Shown piece after piece: positions 25,163 through 34,216 of a DNA stretch of 49,022 bases; the stretch's first letter is position 1, and every line of letters starts with the position of its first letter. Position numbers and translations under genes: made by a program. The notes beneath the pieces are model-generated. The model made no database searches and was not told the origin of the DNA. It was given only the letters and a program-made list of their open reading frames with translations. The DNA comes from Actinomycetota bacterium (GTDB lineage Bacteria > Actinomycetota > Actinomycetes > Streptosporangiales > Streptosporangiaceae): positions 1-49,022 of the forward strand of contig JAJPIV010000032.1 of NCBI GenBank assembly GCA_021324595.1. The letters are read 5' to 3'.

Positions 25163-26533
25163 ATGGCAGGCGGGCACGGCAGGCCCGGCGCGGACGCCGG
25201 CGCCACGCTGCGAGCGATCAGGACCAGCAGGGGGATGACGCTGGCCGAGCTCGGCCGGCGCTGCGGCTACTCGGCCTCTCAGGTGTCGCGGTTCGAGCGG
25301 GCGGTCTGCCCGCTCACCGACGTCACCGTGATCCGCAGGCTCACCGCCGCGCTGGACGTCGATCCGCGGGTGTTCGGCCTGGCCCCGGTGAGCGACGGGC
25401 CGCCGCGACACGCCGCGAATGACAGCCGCCGTAATCCGGCTGGGCCTATCGTGATCCGTGATCCCCGACGGGAGGACGGTGACGACCCGGTGCGACGCCG
25501 CGAGCTCCTGGCCGGAGCGGCCGGGCTCGCGAGCGCCGCGGCGCTGGGCGTCCCGGTCGGCGAGCATCCGCCCGGCGCCGGGGCAGCGCCGCCAGCGGGC
25601 TGGCCGGAGGCGCTGCTGTACTGGCCGGCCGCCGCTCCTCCGGCGCCGGTCGGGGCGCTCCGGCGCGCCGTGGCCACCGCGCGGGCGGACTTCCAGCAGG
25701 CCCGCTACGACCGGCTCGCCGCCGGGCTGCCCGGCCTGATCGCCACCGCCGCCGCCACCAGCGACGCGGCGGGCGCCAGGCACGCCGCGGCCAGCGCGCT
25801 GCTCGCCGAGGCGTACATCACCGCGACCAACCTCATGGTCAAGCTCAACGACGACCCGCTGGCACTGGCGCTGGCCGACCGGGCGCTGCGGGCGGCGCTC
25901 GCCGGGGACGACCCGCTCACCGCGGCGGACGCCCAGCGGGCCGTGGCCACGGTCCTCAGGCGCTGCGGCCACCGTGCCCGGGCGCGCGAGCTGCTGCGCT
26001 CGGCGCTGCGGCAGGCCGAGCCGGCCGCCGCGGCGAGCCCGGCCCGGCTGTCGGTGTACGGCACGCTCGCCGCGGTCGCCGCGTACACCGCCGCGGTGGA
26101 CGGCGACCGCTCTGCGGCGGCCGATCTCATCGCCGAGGCGAGGGCGGCGGCCCTGCGGCTGGGCGGGGACGCGAACCACAGGTTCACCGCGTTCGGGCCG
26201 ACGAACGTGGCCCTCTACCAGGTCAGCATCGCGCAGGTGCTGGGCGAGCCCGGCCTGGCGATCCGGCACGCCCGCACGCTGCGGGTGGCGGCCATCCCGA
26301 CGCCCGAGCGCCGGGGCCGGTTCTGGATCGACGTCGCCCGCGCCTGGCACCAGTGGGGCAGGCCCGAGGAGTGCTACCGGGCGCTGCTCGCCGCGGAGCG
26401 GGCGGCGCCGGCGGAGGTGCGGTACCGGCCGCCCGTGCACCGCATCACCGAGGACCTGCTGCGCTCGGCCCGGCACCCGATGCCGGGGCTCCGGGAATTC
26501 GCCCGGCGCATCGGCCTGCCGTCGCCGCGCTGA
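25163..26533 (+). CDS. XRE-family regulator with a C-terminal TPR-like domain
   Basis: The 456-residue protein begins with a Cro/C1-type helix-turn-helix (LRAIRTSRGMTLAELGRRCGYSASQVSRFER, residues about 16-46). A linker contains RRELLAGAAGLASAAALG, and the last 290 residues are alanine-rich helical repeats typical of the actinobacterial HTH-TPR regulators. These control secondary metabolism, development or signalling, often in answer to a small signal. The LLAGAAGLASAAALG stretch looks like a Tat-type hydrophobic segment, but the family is cytoplasmic and has this stretch regularly. It lies 49 bases upstream of the PLP lyase-like gene and may control it. Confidence 0.8.
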   Translation: MAGGHGRPGADAGATLRAIRTSRGMTLAELGRRCGYSASQVSRFERAVCPLTDVTVIRRLTAALDVDPRVFGLAPVSDGPPRHAANDSRRNPAGPIVIRDPRREDGDDPVRRRELLAGAAGLASAAALGVPVGEHPPGAGAAPPAGWPEALLYWPAAAPPAPVGALRRAVATARADFQQARYDRLAAGLPGLIATAAATSDAAGARHAAASALLAEAYITATNLMVKLNDDPLALALADRALRAALAGDDPLTAADAQRAVATVLRRCGHRARARELLRSALRQAEPAAAASPARLSVYGTLAAVAAYTAAVDGDRSAAADLIAEARAAALRLGGDANHRFTAFGPTNVALYQVSIAQVLGEPGLAIRHARTLRVAAIPTPERRGRFWIDVARAWHQWGRPEECYRALLAAERAAPAEVRYRPPVHRITEDLLRSARHPMPGLREFARRIGLPSPR

Positions 26534-26582
26534 CGCCGACCGCCTCGCGGGCCGCCTCCCCGCCGCGGCTAGCCTGGGCCGC

Positions 26583-27974
26583 ATGGACGCCTATCCCTAT
26601 TCCGGACGGTTCGCCGTCCACCGGCGGCTGCCCGGTCAGGGGCGCCCCCGGGACGAGATCCTGGCCGAGCTCGCCGCCATCGCCGCCGAGGAGGACGCCT
26701 TCTGGGAGACCGGCAAGTGCTCGGGGACCATGTACTGCGGCGACCACGGGCACTACTCGTTCCTCACCGCGGCGTTCGGGCAGTTCGCGCACGTGAACGC
26801 CTTGCAGCGGGACATATGCCCCAGCATGACCAAATTCGAGGGCGAGATCATCGCGATGACCCTCGACGTCCTGCGCGCGGACGCGGTCACCGACGGCACC
26901 CCGGCCGGGATCGTGACCACCGGCGGGACCGGGAGCATCCTGCACGCGATGCTCGCCTACCGGGATCACGCCCGCGCGGAGCGCGGGATCACGGCGCCCA
27001 ACGTGATCAAGCCGGAGACCGCGCACCCGGCCTTCGACAAGGCCTGCCACCTGTTCGGCATCGAGCCGCGCACCGCGCCGGTCGACCCGGTCACCACCGG
27101 AGTGGACGCGGGCTGGGTCGCCGACCACATCGACGCGAACACGATCGCGCTCGTCGGGTCGGCCTGCAACTACGGGTACGGCACCATCGACCCGATCGCC
27201 GAGCTGTCCGGCCTGGCGCTGGACCGCGGGATCGGGCTGCACGTCGACGCCTGCCTGGGCGGGTTCATCCTGCCGTTCGGCCAGCGGCTCGGCTACGACA
27301 TCCCCGTCTACGACTTCCGGCTGCCGGGGGTGACGAGCATCTCCGCGGACACGCACAAGTACGGCTACGCGCTCAAGGGGTCCTCGGTCGTCGCCTTCCG
27401 CCGCAAGGAGCTGCGGAACGCGCAGTACTTCTACTCCGCCGGCTGGAGCGGCGGGAAGTACTGCTCGCCAGGCATCGAGGGCTCCCGGTCGGGCGGGCTG
27501 CTCGCCGCGACCTGGGCGTCCATGGTGAGCCTGGGCTGGGACGGGTACCTGCGGCACGCCCGGGAGATCTTCCAGACCTCGGCCCGGATGCAGGACGCGG
27601 TCCGCTCCCACCCGGAGCTGCGCATCCTGGGCGCCCCGACGTTCCTGTTCAGCTTCACCTCCGACGAGTTCGACATCTACCACGTCAACGACTTCATGCG
27701 GGAGCGCGGCTGGCGGTTCAACGGCCAGCAGTACCCGAACGCCCTGCACATGGCCGTCACCCGGCCGCAGACCCAGGCCGGGGTGGCCGAGGCGTTCGCC
27801 GCCGACCTCGCCGAGGCCGTCGGCTACGCGCGGGAGCGGGCCGGGGAGCCGGCGCGCAGCGGCGCGGTCTACGGCGGGCTCCCCGGCGGCCTGACCGGCG
27901 ATGCCGACCAGTTCATCCGGGCGGTCATGGCCGAGCTGATGGACGGCCAGCAGGCCCTCCCGCCGCCGGGCTGA
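26583..27974 (+). CDS. PLP-dependent decarboxylase/lyase of the sphingosine-1-phosphate lyase type
   Basis: A 463-residue group II decarboxylase-fold enzyme. Features are CSGTMYCGDHGHYSFL near 46, TTGGTGSI at 112-119 (phosphate-binding), HVDACLGGF with D222 and the Schiff-base lysine K259 in SADTHKYGYALKG. The combination of HKYGYALKGSS and the aromatic YFYSAGWSGGKYCSP segment is closer to sphingosine-phosphate lyases than to glutamate or aromatic decarboxylases. The known reaction cleaves a phosphorylated 2-amino-3-hydroxy compound to an aldehyde and phosphoethanolamine. The FGGY kinase 78 bases downstream could make a phosphorylated substrate, which is speculation. Start ATG 26583 has no strong ribosome-binding site. 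Confidence 0.8.
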   Translation: MDAYPYSGRFAVHRRLPGQGRPRDEILAELAAIAAEEDAFWETGKCSGTMYCGDHGHYSFLTAAFGQFAHVNALQRDICPSMTKFEGEIIAMTLDVLRADAVTDGTPAGIVTTGGTGSILHAMLAYRDHARAERGITAPNVIKPETAHPAFDKACHLFGIEPRTAPVDPVTTGVDAGWVADHIDANTIALVGSACNYGYGTIDPIAELSGLALDRGIGLHVDACLGGFILPFGQRLGYDIPVYDFRLPGVTSISADTHKYGYALKGSSVVAFRRKELRNAQYFYSAGWSGGKYCSPGIEGSRSGGLLAATWASMVSLGWDGYLRHAREIFQTSARMQDAVRSHPELRILGAPTFLFSFTSDEFDIYHVNDFMRERGWRFNGQQYPNALHMAVTRPQTQAGVAEAFAADLAEAVGYARERAGEPARSGAVYGGLPGGLTGDADQFIRAVMAELMDGQQALPPPG

Positions 27975-28052
27975 GCCCGGCCGCGCGGGGCCGGGCCCGG
28001 CCGCCACGGGGCCGGCGCTACGATCGGCGCCACGAAGGAGTGGTGGCTGCCC

Positions 28053-29624
28053 ATGACCGACCCCGCCCGGCCGCACGACCGGTACGCGCTGGTGATCGAC
28101 CTCGGCACGAGCAACCTCAAGGTCGGCCTGGCGTCGCTCGCCGGGTCGGTGGCGTGGACGGCCGGCGCCCCGGTCCGGACCGAGCTCACCGACGGCGGCG
28201 GCGCCGAGCAGGACGCGGGCGAGTGGTGGCGGCTGATCCGGTCCGCCTGCCGCGACGCCGTCGCCAGCGGCGCCGTGCCGGCGGAGGCGATCGCGGCGGT
28301 CAGCGTCACCGGCCAGTGGGCGAGCACGGTGCCGGTCGGCGAGGACGGCGCCCCCGTCGGCCCGTGCGTGCTGTGGATGGACTCGCGCGGCGCGCCGCAC
28401 GCTCGCCGCCGCTTTGGCGGCCCGGTCTCGGGCTACGCTCCCCTGCCGCTGCTCACCTGGGTGCGCAAGACCGGCGGCGCCCCGTCCACCAGCGGCGCCG
28501 ACCCGATCGGGCACATGCTCCATCTGGAGCACGACCGGCCGCAGATCGCCCGCGCCGCCCGCTGGTACCTGGAGCCGGTGGACTACGTCTCGATGCGGTT
28601 CACCGGGGCCGCCGCCGCCTCGCCCGCCTCGATGACCGCGGCCTGGCTCACCGACAATCGCCGGCCAGGCGCCCTCCGCTACGACCCGGCCCTGGTCCGG
28701 CTGGCCGGGGTCGACGCCGCGAAGCTCCCCCCGCTGCGCCCGACCGCCTCGGTCACCGGGACGGTCCGCGACGACGTCGCCGCGGACCTGGGCCTGCCCC
28801 CGGGCGTCGCGGTCGTGGCGGGCACCCCGGACCTGCACTCGGCCGCGGCCGGGGCCGGCACGCTGGGCGGCGGCCGGAGCCACCTGGCGTTCTGCACGAC
28901 CTCCTGGGTCAGCTGCACGGTGGGATTCAAGAAGACCGATGCGATCCGCCAGATCGCCACCGTCCCGGGCGTGCTGCCCGGCAGCTACGTGGTCGCGAAC
29001 AACCACGAGACCGCCGGGGCGTGCCTGCAGTGGCTGCGCGACCGGGTGGCCGGCGGGCGGCTGAGCTTCGACGAGCTGACCGGCATGGCCGCCGGCGCGG
29101 GGCCGGGCGCCGGCGGGGTGCTGTTCACCCCGTGGCTGGCCGGGGAGCGATCGCCGGTCGATGACCGGAACGCGCGGGCCGGCTTCCACAACCTGTCGCT
29201 CGGCTCGGGCCTGGCGGAGATGGCGCGCGCGGTGCTCGAGGGCGTGGCGTTCAACAACCGCTGGCTGTACGAGGCCGTCGAGCGCTTCACCAGGCGCCGG
29301 CTCGAGCCCGTGCGGGTGTTCGGCGGGGGGGCGCGGTCGGACCTGTGGTGCCAGATCCACGCCGACGTGCTCGGCCGCGTGGTGGAGCGGGTTGAGGACC
29401 CGGTCCACGCGAACCTGCGCGGCGCCGCGATCCTGGCCGGCCTTGCCCTGGGCGCGGTCGACGCCGCGGCGGCGGGCGCGCTGGTCCCCGTCGAGGCCAC
29501 GTTCCGGCCCGACCCGTCGGCGCGCGCCGCTTACGAGCGCCTGTACGCCGAGTTCCCGGGGCTCTACCGGGCACAGAAGGGCATGTTCGCCCGGCTCAAC
29601 GGCCACCGCGCCGGCGCGCCCTGA
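28053..29624 (+). CDS. FGGY-family carbohydrate kinase (xylulokinase-like)
   Basis: The 523-residue protein has the ATP-phosphate motif VIDLGTSNLKVG at about residues 14-25, TGQWASTVPV with the substrate-binding region WMDSRGA, the catalytic-type aspartate in GTPDLHSA and, near the end, FGGGARSDLWCQIHADVL. FGGY kinases phosphorylate sugars or polyols (xylulose, glycerol, ribulose, erythritol). The specificity cannot be read here. AAGGAG lies somewhat far (about 12 bases) from ATG 28053. It follows the PLP lyase-like gene on the same strand and probably shares its transcript. Confidence 0.85.
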   Translation: MTDPARPHDRYALVIDLGTSNLKVGLASLAGSVAWTAGAPVRTELTDGGGAEQDAGEWWRLIRSACRDAVASGAVPAEAIAAVSVTGQWASTVPVGEDGAPVGPCVLWMDSRGAPHARRRFGGPVSGYAPLPLLTWVRKTGGAPSTSGADPIGHMLHLEHDRPQIARAARWYLEPVDYVSMRFTGAAAASPASMTAAWLTDNRRPGALRYDPALVRLAGVDAAKLPPLRPTASVTGTVRDDVAADLGLPPGVAVVAGTPDLHSAAAGAGTLGGGRSHLAFCTTSWVSCTVGFKKTDAIRQIATVPGVLPGSYVVANNHETAGACLQWLRDRVAGGRLSFDELTGMAAGAGPGAGGVLFTPWLAGERSPVDDRNARAGFHNLSLGSGLAEMARAVLEGVAFNNRWLYEAVERFTRRRLEPVRVFGGGARSDLWCQIHADVLGRVVERVEDPVHANLRGAAILAGLALGAVDAAAAGALVPVEATFRPDPSARAAYERLYAEFPGLYRAQKGMFARLNGHRAGAP

Positions 29625-29996
29625 GGCCGGGCCGCCCGCTCGCGGCCTCGCCGCCCGGCACCGTATCCGCCCGGTCACGCGATGGCTGGCATGGAATGTC
29701 CGGGTATGTGATAGCTCGGGTATCCTGGCGGGGTGACGTCGGCCACGGGGGCGGGCTCAGGGGGCGCACGGGCCCCCTGCCGGGCCCCCGGCCGCCGCGC
29801 GGGGGACGCCGTGGTCCCGCGGTGACGCCGGGCGGAACGAAGGCCGGCGTAAACCAGAAGATCGCCTGAATGGTCTTGCTATCGGCATTTGCCGCGCGGG
29901 CGGGCAACCTAGGCTCGCCGGGGGCGGCTCCGGTGGCGATCGCTCACGCGGCGGGCCGCCCGCGCCCGCCGGCAGGCAGGAAGCAGGGAGGGGATC
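29625..29996. other. Gene-free leader region upstream of the polysaccharide locus
   Basis: About 370 bases with no supported gene. It contains the hairpin at 29758-29779 and two relatively AT-rich patches (about 29690-29725 and 29850-29890) where promoters would be expected. I could not match either to a clear -35/-10 pair or to a known riboswitch fold. Confidence 0.5.
29758..29779 (+). terminator. 8-bp perfect hairpin, possible terminator or leader element
   Basis: CAGGGGGC (29758-29765) and GCCCCCTG (29772-29779) with a six-base loop. It lies 133 bases after the FGGY kinase stop and 217 before the GT2 start. It could end the kinase transcript or structure the GT2 leader. Confidence 0.3.
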
Positions 29997-32579
29997 ATGC
30001 GCCACTGGCCCGGCACGCGGGCGAGCGCTCGTCCGCGCGACAACGACCACGACGTCGGGCACGGCGGCGGCCCGGGCCTGGCCCGCCGCGCCGCGACGGC
30101 ACCGCGGGCCAGCGCCGCGGCCCGGCGCGGCCAGTGGGGCAGGGACCGGCGCGCCACGGCGATGGCCGTGGTGCCAAGACCGGTCAGCGACCGGCGGATC
30201 GCCATGGCCAGGCTCGCGATCATCGTGACGGTTACCGCGTGGGTCGCCTACTTCGTCACATGGCTGCTGTATGACTTCCTGAACCACGCCTACTCGTCCA
30301 CGGTCGCGCGGACCGAGGCGATCTGCTACCTGCTGATCGTGACGCTGCTCACCGCCTCGGCCCTGGCCTACCTGCTGAGCCGGCTCGGCTTCTGCTACCG
30401 GACCCGCAGCCATCACCGGCCGGGACGCGCGGTCCTGGACCACTTCTTCGACGCCAAGGCGCCTACGCTCACCGCGATCGTGCCCTCATACCAGGAGGAG
30501 TGGCACGTCATGCGGAACACCCTCCTGTCGGCCGCGCTGCAGGAGTACCCGCACAAGCGCATCGTCCTGCTGATCGACGACCCGCCGGTGCCGCGCACCC
30601 GGAGGGCGCGCGAGCTGCTGACCGCCGCCGTCGCCCTGCCCCGCCAGATCGAGGCCCTGCTCGCCGGGCCCGGCGCGAGCTTCGCGGCGGCGGCCGAGGA
30701 GTTCGATGCCAGGTACGGCGCGTCGGGCAACCCCGGGCTGCACGCCATGACCGAGCTGGCCGGCCACTACGATGCGGCGGTGACCTGGCTGCGGCGCCTC
30801 GCCAGCGGGCTGGAGGTGACCGACCACGCGGACGCGTTCTTCCGCAACGAGGTCGTGCTCCGGCTGGCGGGCGACCTGGAGGAGGTGGCCGGCGCGCTGC
30901 GGGAGGCCGCCGGCGAGGGCGTGGCCCTCGACGTGGCGCACATGCGCAGGCTTCACCGGCGACTGGTCTGGATCTTCCGCGCCGAGGTGAGCAGCTTCCA
31001 GCGCAAGCGGTACGCCTCGCTGTCCCACGAGGCGAACAAGGCCATGAACCTCAACAGCTACATCGGCCTGATGGGCGGCAGCTACCGGGAGGTCCGGACG
31101 GTGAACGGGCTCGCGCTCGTCCCCGCCGACCCGGACGACTGTGACCTGCACGTCCCCGACCCGGACTACGTCCTCACCCTCGACGCCGACAGCGTCCTGC
31201 TGCCCGAGTACTGCCTGCGGCTGGTGTACCTGCTGGAGCAGAGCGAGCACCGGGCCACCGCGATCGCGCAGACTCCCTACAGCGCGTTCCCCGGCTCGGC
31301 CACCCGGCTGGAGCGGATCGCCGGCGCCACCACCGACCTGCAGCACATCGTGCACCAGGGCCTGACCTACTACGACGCCACGTTCTGGGTCGGGGCCAAC
31401 GCCATCATCCGCAAGCGCGCGCTGGACGAGATCGCCGAGACCTCTTACATCGGCGACTGGGAGATCCGCCACTACATCAGGGACCGCACCGTCATCGAGG
31501 ACACCGAGTCCACGATCGACATGGGCATTCACGGCTGGAAGCTGTTCAACGTGCCCGAGCGGCTGAGCTACAGCGCGACCCCCCCGGACTTCGGATCGCT
31601 GTGCATCCAGCGGCGCCGCTGGGCCAACGGCGGGCTGCTGATCCTGCCGAAGCTGCACCGCCAGTGGCGTTCCCGGCGCTCCCGGGGGGAGCGCCCGCGA
31701 TTCGGCGAGCTGTTCCTGCGCTGGAACTACATGGCCTCGATCTCGTGGAGCTCGGTCAGCCTGCTCGTCCTGCTCGCGTTCCCGTTCAGCTCCACGCTGA
31801 TCAGCCCGCTGCTCGGCCTGATCGCGCTGCCGTACTTCATGGCCATGGCCAGCGACCTGCGGTACTGCGGGTACAAGCGGCTGGACGTGGCCCGGATCTA
31901 CGGCTTCAACCTGATCCTCCTGCCGGTCAACCTGGCCGGCACCGTCTCCTCGCTGGTGCAGGGCATCACCGCCTCGAAGGCGCCGTTCGCGCGGACGCCG
32001 AAGGTCCGCAACAGGACCGTCGCGCCTCCGTTCTTCGTCGTCGCTCCCTACCTGCTCGTCGGCCTGGCCGGGTACACCTTCTACTCGGCCTACCGCCACG
32101 GCCTGGCGGAGAACATGAGCTACGCGGCGCTCAACATCGTGCTCGCCGGGTACGCGATCGTCGCGTTCATCGGCGTGCGCAACTCGATCGTGGATGCGTG
32201 GATCCACGCCAGGTCGCTGCTCTACAAGCCGGCCGAGCCGCGCAGGCGGCGGGTTCCGGTGCGGCGCCAGACCGAGCCCGTGGCCGCCCGGGCCGGCGAC
32301 TGGCGCTCCGTCCTGCAGGTCGGCTCGGTCGACACCGGCCACTGGGGAATCCCGCGGCGGGAGGCGGTCCCGGCCGGCCCCGGCGCCCGGGGCGGTCGGG
32401 CCGGCGGCCCGGCCTGGCCGGACAGGGAGCTCGAGGCCGCCTACCGGCCGGTCGTCGACCTGGGATCGGGCACCGTGGTCGGCCACGAGCGGCTCGCGCG
32501 GCTGGTGGACCACGGCGGCGAGGCCGCGCGCCCGGATCCGCGGCGCGGGCCGGGCGACCGTCACGGGCGGGCGCGATGA
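29997..32579 (+). CDS. Membrane GT2 polysaccharide synthase (cellulose synthase-like)
   Basis: An 860-residue processive-type glycosyltransferase. A basic N-terminus of about 60 residues precedes two membrane helices (LAIIVTVTAWVAYFVTWLLY and a second near residue 110). The cytoplasmic GT2 domain has TAIVPSYQEEW, the nucleotide-sugar DxD in TLDADSVLLPEY, DTESTIDMGIHGW with a likely catalytic acid, and QRRRW (QxxRW). About five further helices follow. A helical insertion separates the first strand from the DxD region. The last 50 residues include YRPVVDLGSGTVVGHERLA, which resembles the first strand of an EAL domain, then stop. ATG 29997 has GGGAGGGG just upstream. The next gene overlaps by ATGA. 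The polymer is not predictable: cellulose-, mannan- and chitin-like products are all possible. Confidence 0.85.
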   Translation: MRHWPGTRASARPRDNDHDVGHGGGPGLARRAATAPRASAAARRGQWGRDRRATAMAVVPRPVSDRRIAMARLAIIVTVTAWVAYFVTWLLYDFLNHAYSSTVARTEAICYLLIVTLLTASALAYLLSRLGFCYRTRSHHRPGRAVLDHFFDAKAPTLTAIVPSYQEEWHVMRNTLLSAALQEYPHKRIVLLIDDPPVPRTRRARELLTAAVALPRQIEALLAGPGASFAAAAEEFDARYGASGNPGLHAMTELAGHYDAAVTWLRRLASGLEVTDHADAFFRNEVVLRLAGDLEEVAGALREAAGEGVALDVAHMRRLHRRLVWIFRAEVSSFQRKRYASLSHEANKAMNLNSYIGLMGGSYREVRTVNGLALVPADPDDCDLHVPDPDYVLTLDADSVLLPEYCLRLVYLLEQSEHRATAIAQTPYSAFPGSATRLERIAGATTDLQHIVHQGLTYYDATFWVGANAIIRKRALDEIAETSYIGDWEIRHYIRDRTVIEDTESTIDMGIHGWKLFNVPERLSYSATPPDFGSLCIQRRRWANGGLLILPKLHRQWRSRRSRGERPRFGELFLRWNYMASISWSSVSLLVLLAFPFSSTLISPLLGLIALPYFMAMASDLRYCGYKRLDVARIYGFNLILLPVNLAGTVSSLVQGITASKAPFARTPKVRNRTVAPPFFVVAPYLLVGLAGYTFYSAYRHGLAENMSYAALNIVLAGYAIVAFIGVRNSIVDAWIHARSLLYKPAEPRRRRVPVRRQTEPVAARAGDWRSVLQVGSVDTGHWGIPRREAVPAGPGARGGRAGGPAWPDRELEAAYRPVVDLGSGTVVGHERLARLVDHGGEAARPDPRRGPGDRHGRAR

Positions 32580-34210
32580 GCACGCCCCCGGACCAGCACC
32601 GCGCCCCGGTGGCCCGGCCGGTGCGCCTGGCCGAGCTGACCGGGCCGCAGCCTGTCATCGGCGACGACTGGCTCCCCGAGGACGAGCCCAGGCGCGAGAT
32701 CTCCCCGCTGCGGGTGCTCATCGCGATCATCCTGGTGGCGGCGCTCGGGTACGGCGGCTTCCTGGTCGCCAGGACGCGGCTGGCGCCCCCGGTCGCCCTC
32801 CGCCAGACCTGGTTCGCGCCCTACGTCGACGTGACCCTCACTCCCGTCTACGAGTTCCAGAGCACCTCGGCCGACCCGGCCAGGCAGGCGGTGCTCGGCT
32901 TCGTCACCGACCTGCGTGGTCGGCCCTGCGCGCCAGGCTGGGGCGGGGTCTACTCGCTGAACGGCGCCGACCAGGCGCTGTCGGTGGGGCCGCGGATCGC
33001 CCAGCTCCAGCAGGACGGGGCGCAGCCGATCGTCTCGTTCGGCGGCGCCGCCCACACCAGCCTCGACGTGAGCTGCCCGAGCGTGCCCCGGCTGGTCAGC
33101 GCCTACCAGTCGGTGATCACCCGGTACCGGCTCACCACGATCGACCTTGACGTCGAAGGGGCGGCCCTGGGCGACATGGCGGCCGCGCAGCGCCGCGCCC
33201 AGGCGATCGCCAGCCTGCAGCGCACGGCGCGGGCTGCCGGGCGGCCGCTCGCCGTCTGGCTGACCCTGCCCGCCGAGCCGGCCGGGCTGCCGGCGGGCGC
33301 CCTGTCCGTGATCGCCTCGATGCTCGGCCAGCGGGTGGCGATCGCGGGCGTGAACGTGATGACGATGGACTTCTCCCAGCCACCCGGCCAGGGCACCTCG
33401 ATGCTGCAGCTGGTGGAAGACTCGCTGACGGCCGCCCACGGCCAGCTCGCCCGCCTGCTGGCCCGGTACGGCGTCCCGCTCACCTCCGCGCAGGTCTGGC
33501 AGCGCCTCGGGGCGACCGTCATGATCGGCCAGAACGACGTGCGGGGCGAGATCTTCACCACGGCCGACGCGGCCGGGCTGACCGCGTTCGCCAGCCGGAA
33601 CGGGCTCGGGCGGGTGTCGATGTGGTCGCTGAACCGGGACAGCCAGTGCGGCTCATCGTTCCCCGAGATCGGGCTGATGTCCAACACCTGCTCCGGGACC
33701 GCGCAGTCCTCGCTGGAGTTCACCGCGATCTTCTCCAGGCTGGCCGGCAGCGCCGCCGCGTCCGCCGCCACCGCGTCCTCCGCGCGGCAGCTCCCGCCGG
33801 CGCCGAACACGAACCCGGCTGACGCGCCGTTCCCGATCTGGTCGCCGGCCGAGCAGTACCCGGCCGGGTACAAGGTGGTCGAGCACGGCGAGATCTACAT
33901 CGCGAAGTGGTTCAACAGCGGCGACGATCCGGCCGCCGCCGTGCAGTACTCCTGGCAGACGCCCTGGGAGCTGATCGGGCCGGTGCTGCCCGGCGACCAC
34001 GCGCCCAGGCTCCCCAGGCTCCCGGCCGGCACCTACCCGGCGTGGAGCCGCACGAGGCAGTACAAGGCCGGGGCGAAGGTGCTGTTCCGCGGGCTGCCCT
34101 ACGTGGCCAGGTGGGAGAACCAGGGGGTGCAGCCGGGCGCCGGCATCGGCGCGGCCAGCGGCTCCCCGTGGCGGCCCCTGTTCAAGATCCCCGGCGAGCC
34201 CTCCGGCTGA
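32576..34210 (+). CDS. Membrane-anchored GH18-like hydrolase with two C-terminal chitin-binding-like modules
   Basis: A 544-residue protein with a cytoplasmic start, one membrane anchor at about 46-65 and an exported catalytic domain. TTIDLDVEG gives D190, D192 and the acid E194 of the GH18 DxDxE motif; IVSFGGA before it is the usual GH18 strand-3 motif. GH18 enzymes cut beta-1,4-GlcNAc polymers. Two modules at about 419-470 and 489-540 share the W...Y..G..V...G..Y.A.W pattern of CBM5/12. The two are joined by a Pro-rich linker. The start overlaps the synthase stop. The enzyme likely trims, releases or edits the synthase product at the cell surface. Confidence 0.82.
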   Translation: MSTPPDQHRAPVARPVRLAELTGPQPVIGDDWLPEDEPRREISPLRVLIAIILVAALGYGGFLVARTRLAPPVALRQTWFAPYVDVTLTPVYEFQSTSADPARQAVLGFVTDLRGRPCAPGWGGVYSLNGADQALSVGPRIAQLQQDGAQPIVSFGGAAHTSLDVSCPSVPRLVSAYQSVITRYRLTTIDLDVEGAALGDMAAAQRRAQAIASLQRTARAAGRPLAVWLTLPAEPAGLPAGALSVIASMLGQRVAIAGVNVMTMDFSQPPGQGTSMLQLVEDSLTAAHGQLARLLARYGVPLTSAQVWQRLGATVMIGQNDVRGEIFTTADAAGLTAFASRNGLGRVSMWSLNRDSQCGSSFPEIGLMSNTCSGTAQSSLEFTAIFSRLAGSAAASAATASSARQLPPAPNTNPADAPFPIWSPAEQYPAGYKVVEHGEIYIAKWFNSGDDPAAAVQYSWQTPWELIGPVLPGDHAPRLPRLPAGTYPAWSRTRQYKAGAKVLFRGLPYVARWENQGVQPGAGIGAASGSPWRPLFKIPGEPSG

Positions 34211-34216
34211 CCAGCG

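Noticed and set aside
26445-29678. A 1077-codon open frame on the minus strand
   Set aside because: It is antisense to the PLP lyase-like and FGGY kinase genes, both of which have catalytic motifs. Long antisense frames are expected in such GC-rich coding DNA, and its translation is Arg/Pro/Gly-rich with no motif.
29625-29996. c-di-GMP or c-di-AMP riboswitch before the polysaccharide genes
   Set aside because: I looked for GEMM and ydaO conserved blocks and could not match them. Only a simple hairpin is visible.
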